A stretch of DNA of 64,000 nucleotides from Tepidiphilus margaritifer DSM 15129. GTDB lineage: Bacteria > Pseudomonadota > Gammaproteobacteria > Burkholderiales > Rhodocyclaceae. Shown in pieces: positions 16,788 to 24,781 of this stretch (position 1 is the stretch's first letter; each line of letters opens with the position of its first letter). The stretch is taken from NCBI RefSeq assembly GCF_000425565.1, contig NZ_AUDR01000015.1, positions 1 through 64,000 on the forward strand. Reading direction: 5' to 3'. The translations under genes and the position numbers were made by a program. The notes under the pieces were generated by a model that ran no database searches, had not been told where the DNA came from, and was given only the letters and a program-made list of their open reading frames with translations.

Positions 16788-18372
16788 GCGGCAAGACCTC
16801 GCAGGCGGCGCCCAAACGCACCGCCTCGCCGGGCATGCCCCAGATGACGGCGCTCGCCTCGTCCTGAGCGATGGTGTGGGCGCCAGCTTCTTTCAAGGCG
16901 AGCAAGCCCTGCGCCCCGTCGCGCCCCATGCCGGTAAGGAGCACTGCCACCGCCTCCGGCCCCAACACTTCGGCCGCACTGAAAAAGAGCACGTCCACCG
17001 ACGGGCGATGGCGATTCACGGGATCGGAGCGGTCCAGCCGCAGCACGTAGCCGTTCCCCTGACGTTCGAGGCGCAGGTGCGAATGTCCCGGCGCCACCCA
17101 GGCCCGGCCGCGCATCAAGACTTCTCCGTCTCGCGCTTCACTCACGCGCAAGGCGCATACTTGATCCAGCCGCTTGGCAAACGGGGCGGTGAAATGCTCC
17201 GGCATGTGCTGCACGATCAACACGGGCGGCGCATCGGCCGGCAAGGCTTGCAATACCGTCTTGATCGCCTCGGTGCCTCCGGTGGAGGCGCCGATGAGGA
17301 TCACCGGATCGCCGGGGTGCACCGGCTCAGCGCGGGACTTGCTCGAGCTCGCCTCCGCCCCGGAGGTTCCCGTAACAGAAGACCTGCCGGCGCGAGAAGA
17401 CGAAGGCAACCATGATTCGCCGCGCGCTACGGCCTGCGGCTGCGAACCGGGCCGATGCGCTTGCAGTACCGCCGCCGGTTCCCCGTCGGCTTTGCGGCGA
17501 TAGATCGTGCGCCCCAGCGGCTCGAACGCCTCGCTCGCGTAGAGAAGATTCTCCGAATGCCCCAGATAGAGGTAGCCGCCAGGGCGCAAGAGCGGCACGA
17601 AACGCTCGAGCACGTGGCGCTGGGTATGTCGATCGAAGTAGATCAATACGTTGCGGCAGAAGATGGCATCGAACGGCCCTTGTACCGGCCAAGGGGTTTC
17701 GACGAAATTGAGGCGGGCAAAGCGCACGAGGGCGCGCAGTTCGGCCCGAATCTGCCAACGACCGTCGGCAAGGGCAACGAAATAACGGGAACGCAGACCG
17801 TGGTCGATCGCTTCGAGCCGTTCGGCCGCATAGATACCGCTGCGCGCCTCCTCCAGTACCTGGGTGTCGAGGTCGGTGGCGAGGATATCAATAGGGGGAT
17901 CGAGCCGTCCCCACACTTCGCAGGCCGTCATGGCGATCGAATAAGCCTCTTCACCGCTCGCACAGCCGGCCGACCACAGGCGAGCGCCTGATCGCTGACC
18001 GAGCCAAGTGCGCAAGTGCCCGAAGTGATGCGGCTCGCGGAAGAAATACGTCAGATTGGTGGTAAGCGCATTGATGAAGGCTTCGAGCTCACGCTCGTCG
18101 CTGCGCACCCGCGCCAGGTAGTCGGCAAAGCGCGTGAGCCCGAGCGCGCGCAGGCGGCGCGACAGACGCACATAGACCATGTCGCGCTTGGCCTCCGTGA
18201 GCGCGATGCCTGCGCGTTCGGCCACCAAAGCCCGGATGGCGGCAAAATCCTCTTCGGTAAACTCGAACTCGCGCGGCAGCGATTCGAGGCGGTTCTGGGC
18301 GAGGCGTTCGATGGTGCGCCGTACCTCGGCGATGCGGCGCAGCGCCGAACCCGGGTCCTCTTCACGGCTCAC
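16720..18372 (-). CDS. CheR-CheB fusion: receptor methyltransferase and methylesterase in one chain, no receiver
   Basis: Residues 35-295 are a complete CheR: N-terminal helical domain ([16 protein letters not shown]), SAM-binding [13 protein letters not shown] (133-145), ATDLD and [10 protein letters not shown]. After a Ser/Ala/Arg-rich linker (about 300-352), residues 355-540 are the CheB esterase domain with the triad S363 (GASTGGT), H389 (VQHMPEHF) and D485 ([12 protein letters not shown]). The N-terminal receiver that normally inhibits CheB is absent. I use GTG at 18372 (GGGGGAG upstream; GTGA overlap with motB), giving 550 aa. Large CheB-CheR-PAS hybrids with the opposite order are known; a minimal CheR-then-CheB chain is less usual. 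The 3' end overlaps the convergent receptor gene. Confidence 0.93.
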   Translation of the reverse strand: MSREEDPGSALRRIAEVRRTIERLAQNRLESLPREFEFTEEDFAAIRALVAERAGIALTEAKRDMVYVRLSRRLRALGLTRFADYLARVRSDERELEAFINALTTNLTYFFREPHHFGHLRTWLGQRSGARLWSAGCASGEEAYSIAMTACEVWGRLDPPIDILATDLDTQVLEEARSGIYAAERLEAIDHGLRSRYFVALADGRWQIRAELRALVRFARLNFVETPWPVQGPFDAIFCRNVLIYFDRHTQRHVLERFVPLLRPGGYLYLGHSENLLYASEAFEPLGRTIYRRKADGEPAAVLQAHRPGSQPQAVARGESWLPSSSRAGRSSVTGTSGAEASSSKSRAEPVHPGDPVILIGASTGGTEAIKTVLQALPADAPPVLIVQHMPEHFTAPFAKRLDQVCALRVSEARDGEVLMRGRAWVAPGHSHLRLERQGNGYVLRLDRSDPVNRHRPSVDVLFFSAAEVLGPEAVAVLLTGMGRDGAQGLLALKEAGAHTIAQDEASAVIWGMPGEAVRLGAACEVLPLNEIAPAVLQAVSRRRVLWPRS

Positions 18373-19442
18373 GGCGAGGCTCCCCCAGGCTTGACGGTCG
18401 GCGCAGCCGGCGGCTGACCGTACCCCTGCATCAAGGGAGCAGCGTTTTCTCTTGCCCGCCAAGCATCTTCGACTTCTTTTTTGAGCACGATGATGCTGAT
18501 GCGCCGGTTCTGCGGGGCGTAAGGGTCTTCAGGGATGAGAGGAAATGTGTCGGCCATGCCGACGACCCGGAAGATCTTGGCCGGATCGAGCCCGCCGGCG
18601 ACGAGTTCGCGCCGGGCGGCATTGGCCCGCTCCGCCGAGAGTTCCCAGTTCGACATGCCGCGCCCGTCACCGGCATAGGGCGTGGCATCGGTATGCCCGG
18701 CGATGCTGATGCGGTTGGGCAGGTCGTTGAGCGTGCGCCCCACCGTACGCAGCAGGCGCCGGGTATAGTCCTGCACCTGGGCGCTGCCCAGAGAGAACAT
18801 GGGGCGATTTTGCGTATCGACGATCTCGATCACCAGACCGTCGTCGGTGATGCGCATCTGGATCTGATCTTTCATCGCCCGCAGATTCGGGTCGGCCTCG
18901 ATGATCGCCTCCAGCATCGCCTTGGTACGTTCGAGCTGCTGCAGTTCGCGCAGTTTTTCGCCTCCCATGGCGGGGCCGCTGCTGTCGCCGCCGCGCCCCG
19001 GGGCCGGCGCAGCCTCGGTGATGGGTGTACCGGCCACCCTTCCCTGCCCGCCGGAAGCCACCTCGACGTCGGAACGGCCATGCGTTGGCGATGCTCCCTC
19101 GCCGCCTTCACGCGTGGCGGTGCTCTTTTCACTGCGCGTCTCGCCGCGCTTGACCTGCCCCACACGCCGGCTGAGGTCCTCGCCACCGCCGGGAATGATG
19201 CGCTCCGAATCACCCGCTCCCTCTCCCCCCGCACGCGCGACCTTGAGTGGATTCTGAAAATGCGCGGCGATCCCTTCGAGATCTCCCTGGGCCGTGGAAC
19301 CGAGCAGCCACAGCAAGAGAAAGAAAGCCATCATGGCGGTGACGAAGTCGGCATAGGCGACTTTCCAGGCGCCGCCATGGGCTGCGCCCCCGCCTTTCTT
19401 GATGCGCTTGATGACGATCGGCTGCTGGCTTTCGTCGGCCAT
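18369..19442 (-). CDS. motB: Flagellar motor stator protein MotB
   Basis: MotB anchors the stator to peptidoglycan. An N-terminal cytoplasmic KRIKKGG stretch is followed by the transmembrane helix with D32 (YADFVTAMMAFFLLLWLLG), the residue that carries protons. The C-terminal OmpA-like domain contains ISIAGHTDATPYAG and ISIIVLKKE. At 357 aa it is longer than E. coli MotB because of a Gly/Glu/Arg-rich linker (about 85-165). It follows motA by 12 bases and shares GTGA with cheR/cheB. Confidence 0.96.
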   Translation of the reverse strand: MADESQQPIVIKRIKKGGGAAHGGAWKVAYADFVTAMMAFFLLLWLLGSTAQGDLEGIAAHFQNPLKVARAGGEGAGDSERIIPGGGEDLSRRVGQVKRGETRSEKSTATREGGEGASPTHGRSDVEVASGGQGRVAGTPITEAAPAPGRGGDSSGPAMGGEKLRELQQLERTKAMLEAIIEADPNLRAMKDQIQMRITDDGLVIEIVDTQNRPMFSLGSAQVQDYTRRLLRTVGRTLNDLPNRISIAGHTDATPYAGDGRGMSNWELSAERANAARRELVAGGLDPAKIFRVVGMADTFPLIPEDPYAPQNRRISIIVLKKEVEDAWRARENAAPLMQGYGQPPAAPTVKPGGASP

Positions 19443-19454
19443 GACGGGACGCCG

Positions 19455-20306
19455 TTACTTGCGGTTTTTCAGCTCTTCCTCGAGCTGAAGGAAGGTGGGC
19501 CGGTCACGGGTCCACAGCACCTTGCGGCCGAATTCGATGGCGATCTGCGGCGGATAGCCGCTCATGCTGGCGAGCAGCACCACTTTGGCCACCTGGAAGG
19601 GCTTGGCGCCATCCTCGATCTTCGCTTCGAGCTGACCGGCAACGGGCGCGACGAAACCGTAAGAGAGGAGGATGCCGAGAAAGGTCCCGACCAGGGCACC
19701 GCCGAGTTTCTTGCCGAGCACCGCCGGCGGCTCGCCTACCGAACCGAGGACGTTCACCACCCCCATGACCGCGACCACGATCCCGAAAGCCGGCATGGCG
19801 TCGGCGATCTTGCTCACGATGTGGGGCGGCAGATGCGCTTCCTGATGGTGCGTCTCGAGCTCCTGGTCCATCAGGGTCTCGATCTCGACCGGGTTGAGGC
19901 TGCCGCTCACCATCATGCGCAGGTAGTCGGTGATGAATTCGACCAGATGGTGATCTTTTATGACAATAGGATATTTTCCGAACAGGGCCGAGCCTTCGGG
20001 GTTATCCACGTCCTGCTCGATCGACATCAAGCCTTCCTTGCGGACCTTGACGAGGATCTCGTAGAGCAGGGAGAGCAGCTCGAGATAGAAGGCGCGGGTA
20101 TAGGGTGACCCTTTGAGGGCGCCCGAGAGGCGACCGAGCACGAGCTTGAGGGTAGCGCCGTCGTTGCTGGCGATGAAGCTGCCGATCATCAGACCGATGA
20201 TTGCAACATATTCTGCCGGCACCCACAATGCCACGAGGCTGCCGTGGATCGCATAGGTACCGAAGGCGGACGCGAGTATGATCACATACCCGAGCAATAG
20301 GAACAC
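19455..20306 (-). CDS. motA: Flagellar motor stator protein MotA
   Basis: MotA forms the proton channel of the flagellar motor with MotB. Four membrane segments are visible (1-20, 33-48, about 170-190, 200-220). The cytoplasmic loop carries the charged residues for rotor contact, and the channel prolines occur in DAMPAFGIVVAVMGV and the later SYGFVAPVAG. Length 283 aa is typical. The start is GTG with GGAGGG seven bases upstream. It lies 148 bases downstream of flhC. Confidence 0.96.
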   Translation of the reverse strand: MFLLLGYVIILASAFGTYAIHGSLVALWVPAEYVAIIGLMIGSFIASNDGATLKLVLGRLSGALKGSPYTRAFYLELLSLLYEILVKVRKEGLMSIEQDVDNPEGSALFGKYPIVIKDHHLVEFITDYLRMMVSGSLNPVEIETLMDQELETHHQEAHLPPHIVSKIADAMPAFGIVVAVMGVVNVLGSVGEPPAVLGKKLGGALVGTFLGILLSYGFVAPVAGQLEAKIEDGAKPFQVAKVVLLASMSGYPPQIAIEFGRKVLWTRDRPTFLQLEEELKNRK

Positions 20307-20341
20307 AGAGCCCTCCGTTCGATGCCGCTAGTGCCGCAGCA

Positions 20342-20362
20342 AGGGCCAAGAATCACGGCCCT
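20342..20362 (-). other. Small hairpin upstream of motA
   Basis: AGGGCC and GGCCCT form a six-base stem with a nine-base loop in the flhC-motA gap. No T-tract follows, so it may be a leader structure or RNA processing site. I found no convincing sigma-28 promoter in this gap. Confidence 0.3.
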
Positions 20363-20454
20363 ACGCCTGGCATGCAATGGTAGCATGAGCAGAGCGCCCT
20401 TGGCGAAGGACGGAATGAAGAAATTTGCGTCAGGCGGGAGCCATGACGGTGCGG

Positions 20455-21027
20455 TCAGGCTGGGGCTTTGGCCAGCCGTTTCTGGCCGCGGGAGATGGCC
20501 GTCTTGGCCGACTTGCGGCTGCTGCCCGCGCGCGAAGGCATGTGGCAGATACCGCAAACGAAGGTCTTGGCCGGCTCATAGGCGTGGGTGAGGAATTCGG
20601 CGCCACAGCAGGAGCACGGCGTGAGCTGCACCAGCTCGGCCTCGAAGAAACGCAGCAGCGTCCAGGCGCGCGTGATGCTGAGCACGGGATCGGTGCCGAT
20701 GGCATCGATCTGGTCGAGATAGAGATGATAGGCGGAAATCAGCGCCTGCACGCCCTCGACAGCGCCACTGTGTTGCACCCGGCGGTAGAGGTTCATGAAG
20801 AGGGAAGCATGGACGTTGGGCTGCCAAGTCATGAACCAGTCGGTGGAAAAGGGCAGCATCCCTTTGGGGGGAGAGGCATGACGGATTTCCTTGTAGAGCT
20901 TGAGCAGACGCTCACGGCTCAAGGAAGTCTCGGCTTCGAGGAGCTGCATCCGCGCGCCGAGCCGGATGAGTTCGGCCGCAAGGCACACGTCGGCCGCTTC
21001 GCGCTCGATCGACTCAGGTCTCGTCAT
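20455..21027 (-). CDS. flhC: Flagellar transcriptional activator FlhC
   Basis: FlhC with FlhD forms the master activator of flagellar class II genes. The 190-residue protein ends in a zinc-binding region with TPCSCCGAEF and FVCGICHMPSR, matching the four-Cys site of FlhC. I start at 21027, where a GGGAGAAC site precedes ATG; the longer upstream frame lies within flhD. The gene overlaps the 3' end of flhD by 14 bases. FlhC is typical of gamma- and betaproteobacteria. Confidence 0.95.
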   Translation of the reverse strand: MTRPESIEREAADVCLAAELIRLGARMQLLEAETSLSRERLLKLYKEIRHASPPKGMLPFSTDWFMTWQPNVHASLFMNLYRRVQHSGAVEGVQALISAYHLYLDQIDAIGTDPVLSITRAWTLLRFFEAELVQLTPCSCCGAEFLTHAYEPAKTFVCGICHMPSRAGSSRKSAKTAISRGQKRLAKAPA

Positions 21028-21361
21028 GATGTTCTCCCGTTTGTTGTCTGGCTTTCTTGTGCGTGGCGCCGTGCGCCATAATGGCAGCATGCAAGGCGGC
21101 GGTGAGCTCGTCGCGGGCTTTCTCTCCGGCCATGCGCTCGAGCACGGCCGCCTCGAAGCGGAATTGCGGCAGGCCGATTTGCAGGCTGGCCATGCGCACC
21201 AGCTTGGCCGGCGGCAGAGCGGCGAGCCAGCGCGCCGTTTCCGCTTCCAGGCCGAGTTTGACGGCGGCAGAAGCGGGATCGCGCTGCACCATGCGCTGCG
21301 CGAGGATCAGGTAGCTGAGATTCAGGTCACGAATCTCGTCGGCGAAATCCTCATGCTCCAT
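21014..21361 (-). CDS. flhD: Flagellar transcriptional activator FlhD
   Basis: FlhD is the partner of FlhC; the 115-residue protein has the conserved IRDLNLSYLILAQRMVQRD opening and the LKLxxL-type helical body (WLAALPPAKLVRMASLQ) of the family. GGAGGGCAGAGGC precedes the ATG. As first gene of flhD-flhC-motA-motB-cheR/cheB it probably drives the whole block from the 21362-21505 gap, where TATTTT near -20 is a weak -10 candidate. Confidence 0.95.
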   Translation of the reverse strand: MEHEDFADEIRDLNLSYLILAQRMVQRDPASAAVKLGLEAETARWLAALPPAKLVRMASLQIGLPQFRFEAAVLERMAGEKARDELTAALHAAIMAHGATHKKARQQTGEHHDET

Positions 21362-21421
21362 GCCTCTGCCCTCCGCTCGTTTTTAAAATACCACGGACGT
21401 GACGCGGTAAAGCGGGAAATA

Positions 21422-21440
21422 AACCGGTACGGGACCGGTT
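21422..21440 (-). terminator. Terminator-like hairpin between acyl-CoA synthetase gene and flhD
   Basis: AACCGGT and ACCGGTT form a seven-base stem around a five-base loop. On the minus strand it is followed by TTTATTTC, a modest U-rich stretch. It should end transcription from the upstream acyl-CoA synthetase gene before flhD begins. Confidence 0.5.
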
Positions 21441-21462
21441 ATTCGCTTTTTGTGGCGCCGAC

Positions 21463-21496
21463 GCAACGCCTCGCGGGGATTCCTGCACGGCGTTGC
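21463..21496 (-). terminator. Longer hairpin right after the acyl-CoA synthetase stop
   Basis: GCAACGCC (21463-21470) and GGCGTTGC (21489-21496) are perfect eight-base inverted copies with an 18-base loop, 10 bases past the stop codon. No T-tract follows directly. It may act with the next hairpin as a tandem terminator or protect the mRNA end. Confidence 0.4.
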
Positions 21497-21505
21497 GCCG
21501 GTTGT

Positions 21506-23149
21506 TCACTCGATGGCTTCGCGCGATTTTGCCCGCTCGCGCAGGATGTATTTCTGGATCTTGCCGGTCGAGGTCTTGGGAATGGGGCCGAAGATGAAGC
21601 GCTTGGGCACCTTGAAGCCGGCGAGCAACCGCCGGCAGTGCTGGACGAGTTCCTCTTCGGTCACCGCCGCGCCCTCGCGCAGCTCGACGAAGGCACAGGG
21701 TACCTCGCCCCACTTCGGATCGGGAGACGCCACCACCGCCGCGGCGGCGACCGCCGGGTGCTTATAGAGGGCATCCTCGACCTCGATCGAGGAGATGTTC
21801 TCGCCGCCGGAGATGATGATGTCCTTGGCTCGGTCTTTGATCTTGACGTAGCCGTCGGGCTGCATCACCCCCAGATCGCCGGTATGGTACCAGCCGCCGC
21901 GGAAGGCTTCTTCGGTGGCTTTGGGATTCTTGAGGTAGCCCTTCATGACGAGGTTGCCACGGAACATGATCTCGCCCATGGTCTCGCCATCCCAGGGCAC
22001 CGGCTGCATGGTGTCCGGGTCCAGGACCGTGATCGCCTCCTGGGCGTGATAGCGCACGCCCTGGCGGCCGTTGAGCCGCACCTGCTCTTCGAGCGGCAGG
22101 CTCGCCCAATCGTCGTGCTTGGCGCAGACCGCGGCCGGCCCGTAGGTTTCGGTGAGTCCATAGACGTGGGTGATGTCGAAGCCGATCTTGGCCATCGCTT
22201 CGATCATCGAGGCAGGAGGCGGAGCGGCGGCCACCAGGCCGGAGACCTTGTGCGTGATCCCCTTGCGCCATCCCTCGGGCGCATTGGCGATCATGGAGTG
22301 CACGATGGGCGCGCCGCAATAGTGCGTTACCTTGTGCTCGGCGATCAGTTCGAGAATGAGGCGCGGATCGACGCGGCGCAGGCAAACGTTGGTGCCGGCG
22401 TTGGCGGCCATGGTCCAGGGGAAGCACCAGCCGTTGCAGTGGAACATCGGCAGGGTCCACAGATAGACCGAGTGCGGCGGCATTCCCCAGGAGACGATGT
22501 TGCTGAATGAATTGAGATAGGCCCCGCGGTGGTGATAGACCACGCCCTTGGGATTGCCGGTGGTGCCGGAAGTGTAGTTGAGGGAGATCGCCTCCCATTC
22601 GTCCTGCGGGTATTCGAGGACGAAGTCGGGGTTGCCCTGGGCGAGGAATTCCTCGTACTCGATCCGGCCGAGCCGCTCACCGGGGCCGGTGTATTCCGAG
22701 TCGTCCACGTCGATGACGATGAGATCGGGTCGATGGGCGATGCGGATGGCCTCCTTCACCATCTTGGAATACTCACGATCGGTGATGAGCACCTTGGCCT
22801 CGCCGTGATTGAGGATGAAGGCCACGGTTTCGGGATCGAGCCGGATGTTGATGGTGTTGAGCACCGCGCCGCAGCCGGGTACGCCGAAATGGCACTCGTA
22901 CATCTCGGGCGTATTGTTGAGGACCACCGCCACCGTGTCGTTCTTCTTCACCCCGAGCTGGCGCAGGGCGGAAGCGAGCCGCCGGGCGCGCTCCTCGACC
23001 TGTTTCCAGGTATAGCGACGCTTGCCGTGGATGACGGCGGTGCGCTCGGGGTAGATATAGGCCGAGCGGGACAGGAAGGTGAGCGGCGTGAGCGGCACGT
23101 AGTTTGCAGGGGTCTTCTCCAGCCCCATTTCATAGGGGTTGACCGTCAT
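21506..23149 (-). CDS. AMP-forming acyl-CoA synthetase
   Basis: The enzyme activates a carboxylic acid to its CoA ester via an acyl-adenylate. The ATP motif NYTSGTTGNPKGV, the YGLTETYGP motif and the C-terminal GWYHTGDLGVMQPDGYVKIKDR and GKIQKYILR motifs are intact. The sequence around LPMFHCNGWCFPW resembles the medium-chain / methylmercaptopropionate-CoA ligase (DmdB-like) group, so the substrate is likely a short to medium acid; I cannot define it further. Start 23149 has AAGGAG nine bases upstream and gives 547 aa. It overlaps the 3' end of ppx by 20 bases. Confidence 0.9.
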   Translation of the reverse strand: MTVNPYEMGLEKTPANYVPLTPLTFLSRSAYIYPERTAVIHGKRRYTWKQVEERARRLASALRQLGVKKNDTVAVVLNNTPEMYECHFGVPGCGAVLNTINIRLDPETVAFILNHGEAKVLITDREYSKMVKEAIRIAHRPDLIVIDVDDSEYTGPGERLGRIEYEEFLAQGNPDFVLEYPQDEWEAISLNYTSGTTGNPKGVVYHHRGAYLNSFSNIVSWGMPPHSVYLWTLPMFHCNGWCFPWTMAANAGTNVCLRRVDPRLILELIAEHKVTHYCGAPIVHSMIANAPEGWRKGITHKVSGLVAAAPPPASMIEAMAKIGFDITHVYGLTETYGPAAVCAKHDDWASLPLEEQVRLNGRQGVRYHAQEAITVLDPDTMQPVPWDGETMGEIMFRGNLVMKGYLKNPKATEEAFRGGWYHTGDLGVMQPDGYVKIKDRAKDIIISGGENISSIEVEDALYKHPAVAAAAVVASPDPKWGEVPCAFVELREGAAVTEEELVQHCRRLLAGFKVPKRFIFGPIPKTSTGKIQKYILRERAKSREAIE

Positions 23150-24668
23150 GTCGTTCTTCTCCTTGGTGGTTGAGCGTTTCGGAAAGCGGATCGAGGCGCA
23201 GCGGCATGCCGACACCCGCCCATTGTGCGATTTCGTCTTCCAGCGCAGCGCGGGTGAGCGGATGGCGTCGCAGGAAAACCGAGGGTAATTGTAAGGCATA
23301 GCCCTTGCCTTCGCGCCTCGCGCGCAGACGCTCGAAGCGTTTGCCGTCGCGGGCCCGATGCAGCACGGCGGCGATACGCAGCGCGAAAATGAGGTCCCAC
23401 TCTGGTGAACCGGAGGGAAGTTCGGCGAGCCGTTCGAGTTTGCCGCGATGGCTCAAAACGAGGCGCGCGAGTTGCGCCTGCTCCATGCGGGAAAAACCCG
23501 GCATGTCGGCATGCGCCAGGATGTAGGCGCCGTGCTTGTGATGTCCGGCATGCGCGATCGACAGGCCGATCTCGTGCAGCCGCGCCGCCCAGGAGAGCAG
23601 CAGGCGGTCGGGGTGCTCTTCGAAAGCGAGCTCGGGACGCAAATCGAGCGCGAGGCCGAGGGCCGTGGTCTCCACCCGCCCGGCGTGCAAGCGGTCGACG
23701 CCGTAGCGTTCCATGAAGCGTTCGACCGAGGATTCGCGGATGTCCTGGTGATGATGGCGTCCGAGCAGGTCGTAGAGCACGCCGAGGCGCAGGGCGCCTT
23801 CGGAAAAGACCATTTCATCGAGTCCGAGCACATCGAAGGCGGCGGCCATGATGGCCACTGCTCCGGGGAAGACCGGTTGGCGGTCGCGTTTGAGCCCCTT
23901 GAGCCCTTTGAGGGCCTCGATCGAGCCGAGCGCCGGCAAGGCTTTGACGAGCTGCTGCAGCCCCTTGCGCGTGATCGTCTCCTGACTCCAGCCTTGGGCG
24001 ACGAGCACGTCGCGGATCGCCTTGGCCGAACCGCTGGAGCCCACCGCGCGCTCCCAGCCAAGGACGCGATAAGGGACGGCGATCGCCTCGATTTCCTTGG
24101 CCGCGGCAAGCCGGGCCTCGCGCAGACGGCTTTCGGTGATCTTACCTTCGGGAAAGAAGCGCAGGCTGTAGGAAACACAGCCCATGTAGAGACTCTCGAG
24201 CAGGATGGGCTGAAAACTTCGGCCGATGATGATCTCGGTGGAACCGCCGCCGATATCGATCACCAGGGTCTGCCGCTGCGGCTCGGCCACGGCGTGCGCC
24301 ACCCCCAGATAGATGAGGCGGGCCTCCTCGCGACCAGAGACGATCTCGATGGGATAGCCGAGGACGGCCTGCCCCTGCAGGACGAACTCGGGGGCGTTGC
24401 GCGCCACGCGCAGCGCATTGGTGCCCACGGCGCGCACGGCCTCGGGCGGAAAACCCTTCAGCCGTTCGGCGAACCCCGCCAATGCCGCCAGCCCGCGGGC
24501 AAAAGACGCCCCGTCCAGCCGTTTGTCCTCGCTCAGGCCGGCAGCCAGACGCACCGAAGCCTTGAGATCGTCCACGGGATAGAGCAAGTCGCCATCGACA
24601 CGGGCGATTTCGAGCCGAAAACTGTTCGATCCGAGATCGACGGCGGCCAGATGCGAGAACAAGCCCAT
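23130..24668 (-). CDS. ppx: Exopolyphosphatase (Ppx/GppA family)
   Basis: Ppx/GppA enzymes hydrolyse polyphosphate or pppGpp. The ASKHA fold shows AVDLGSNSFRLEIARV at the N-terminus and VIDIGGGSTEIIIG in the second phosphate loop; the C-terminal half (about 310-512) is the HD-like domain (LHEIGLSIAHAGHHKHGAYI). Length 512 aa fits Ppx. An ATG at 24668 has GAGGGG very close to it; a TTG two codons on (24662) has better spacing and is a real alternative. It is divergent from ppk across 113 bases. Confidence 0.92.
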   Translation of the reverse strand: MGLFSHLAAVDLGSNSFRLEIARVDGDLLYPVDDLKASVRLAAGLSEDKRLDGASFARGLAALAGFAERLKGFPPEAVRAVGTNALRVARNAPEFVLQGQAVLGYPIEIVSGREEARLIYLGVAHAVAEPQRQTLVIDIGGGSTEIIIGRSFQPILLESLYMGCVSYSLRFFPEGKITESRLREARLAAAKEIEAIAVPYRVLGWERAVGSSGSAKAIRDVLVAQGWSQETITRKGLQQLVKALPALGSIEALKGLKGLKRDRQPVFPGAVAIMAAAFDVLGLDEMVFSEGALRLGVLYDLLGRHHHQDIRESSVERFMERYGVDRLHAGRVETTALGLALDLRPELAFEEHPDRLLLSWAARLHEIGLSIAHAGHHKHGAYILAHADMPGFSRMEQAQLARLVLSHRGKLERLAELPSGSPEWDLIFALRIAAVLHRARDGKRFERLRARREGKGYALQLPSVFLRRHPLTRAALEDEIAQWAGVGMPLRLDPLSETLNHQGEERHDGQPL

Positions 24669-24781
24669 TCCCCTCGGCGAGTGATGGGCGAAATTGTAAC
24701 GCCGAAGCGGTGGAAGCCGATGCAGGAACAGGATATGATCCGAAAGATGATGATTCACTGATACCCGGCCCGGAGCAACGC

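Noticed and set aside
24710-24781. N-terminal extension of ppk
   Set aside because: The extra 24 codons lie in the ppx-ppk gap, do not resemble PPK1, and the ATG at 24782 has a good ribosome binding site.
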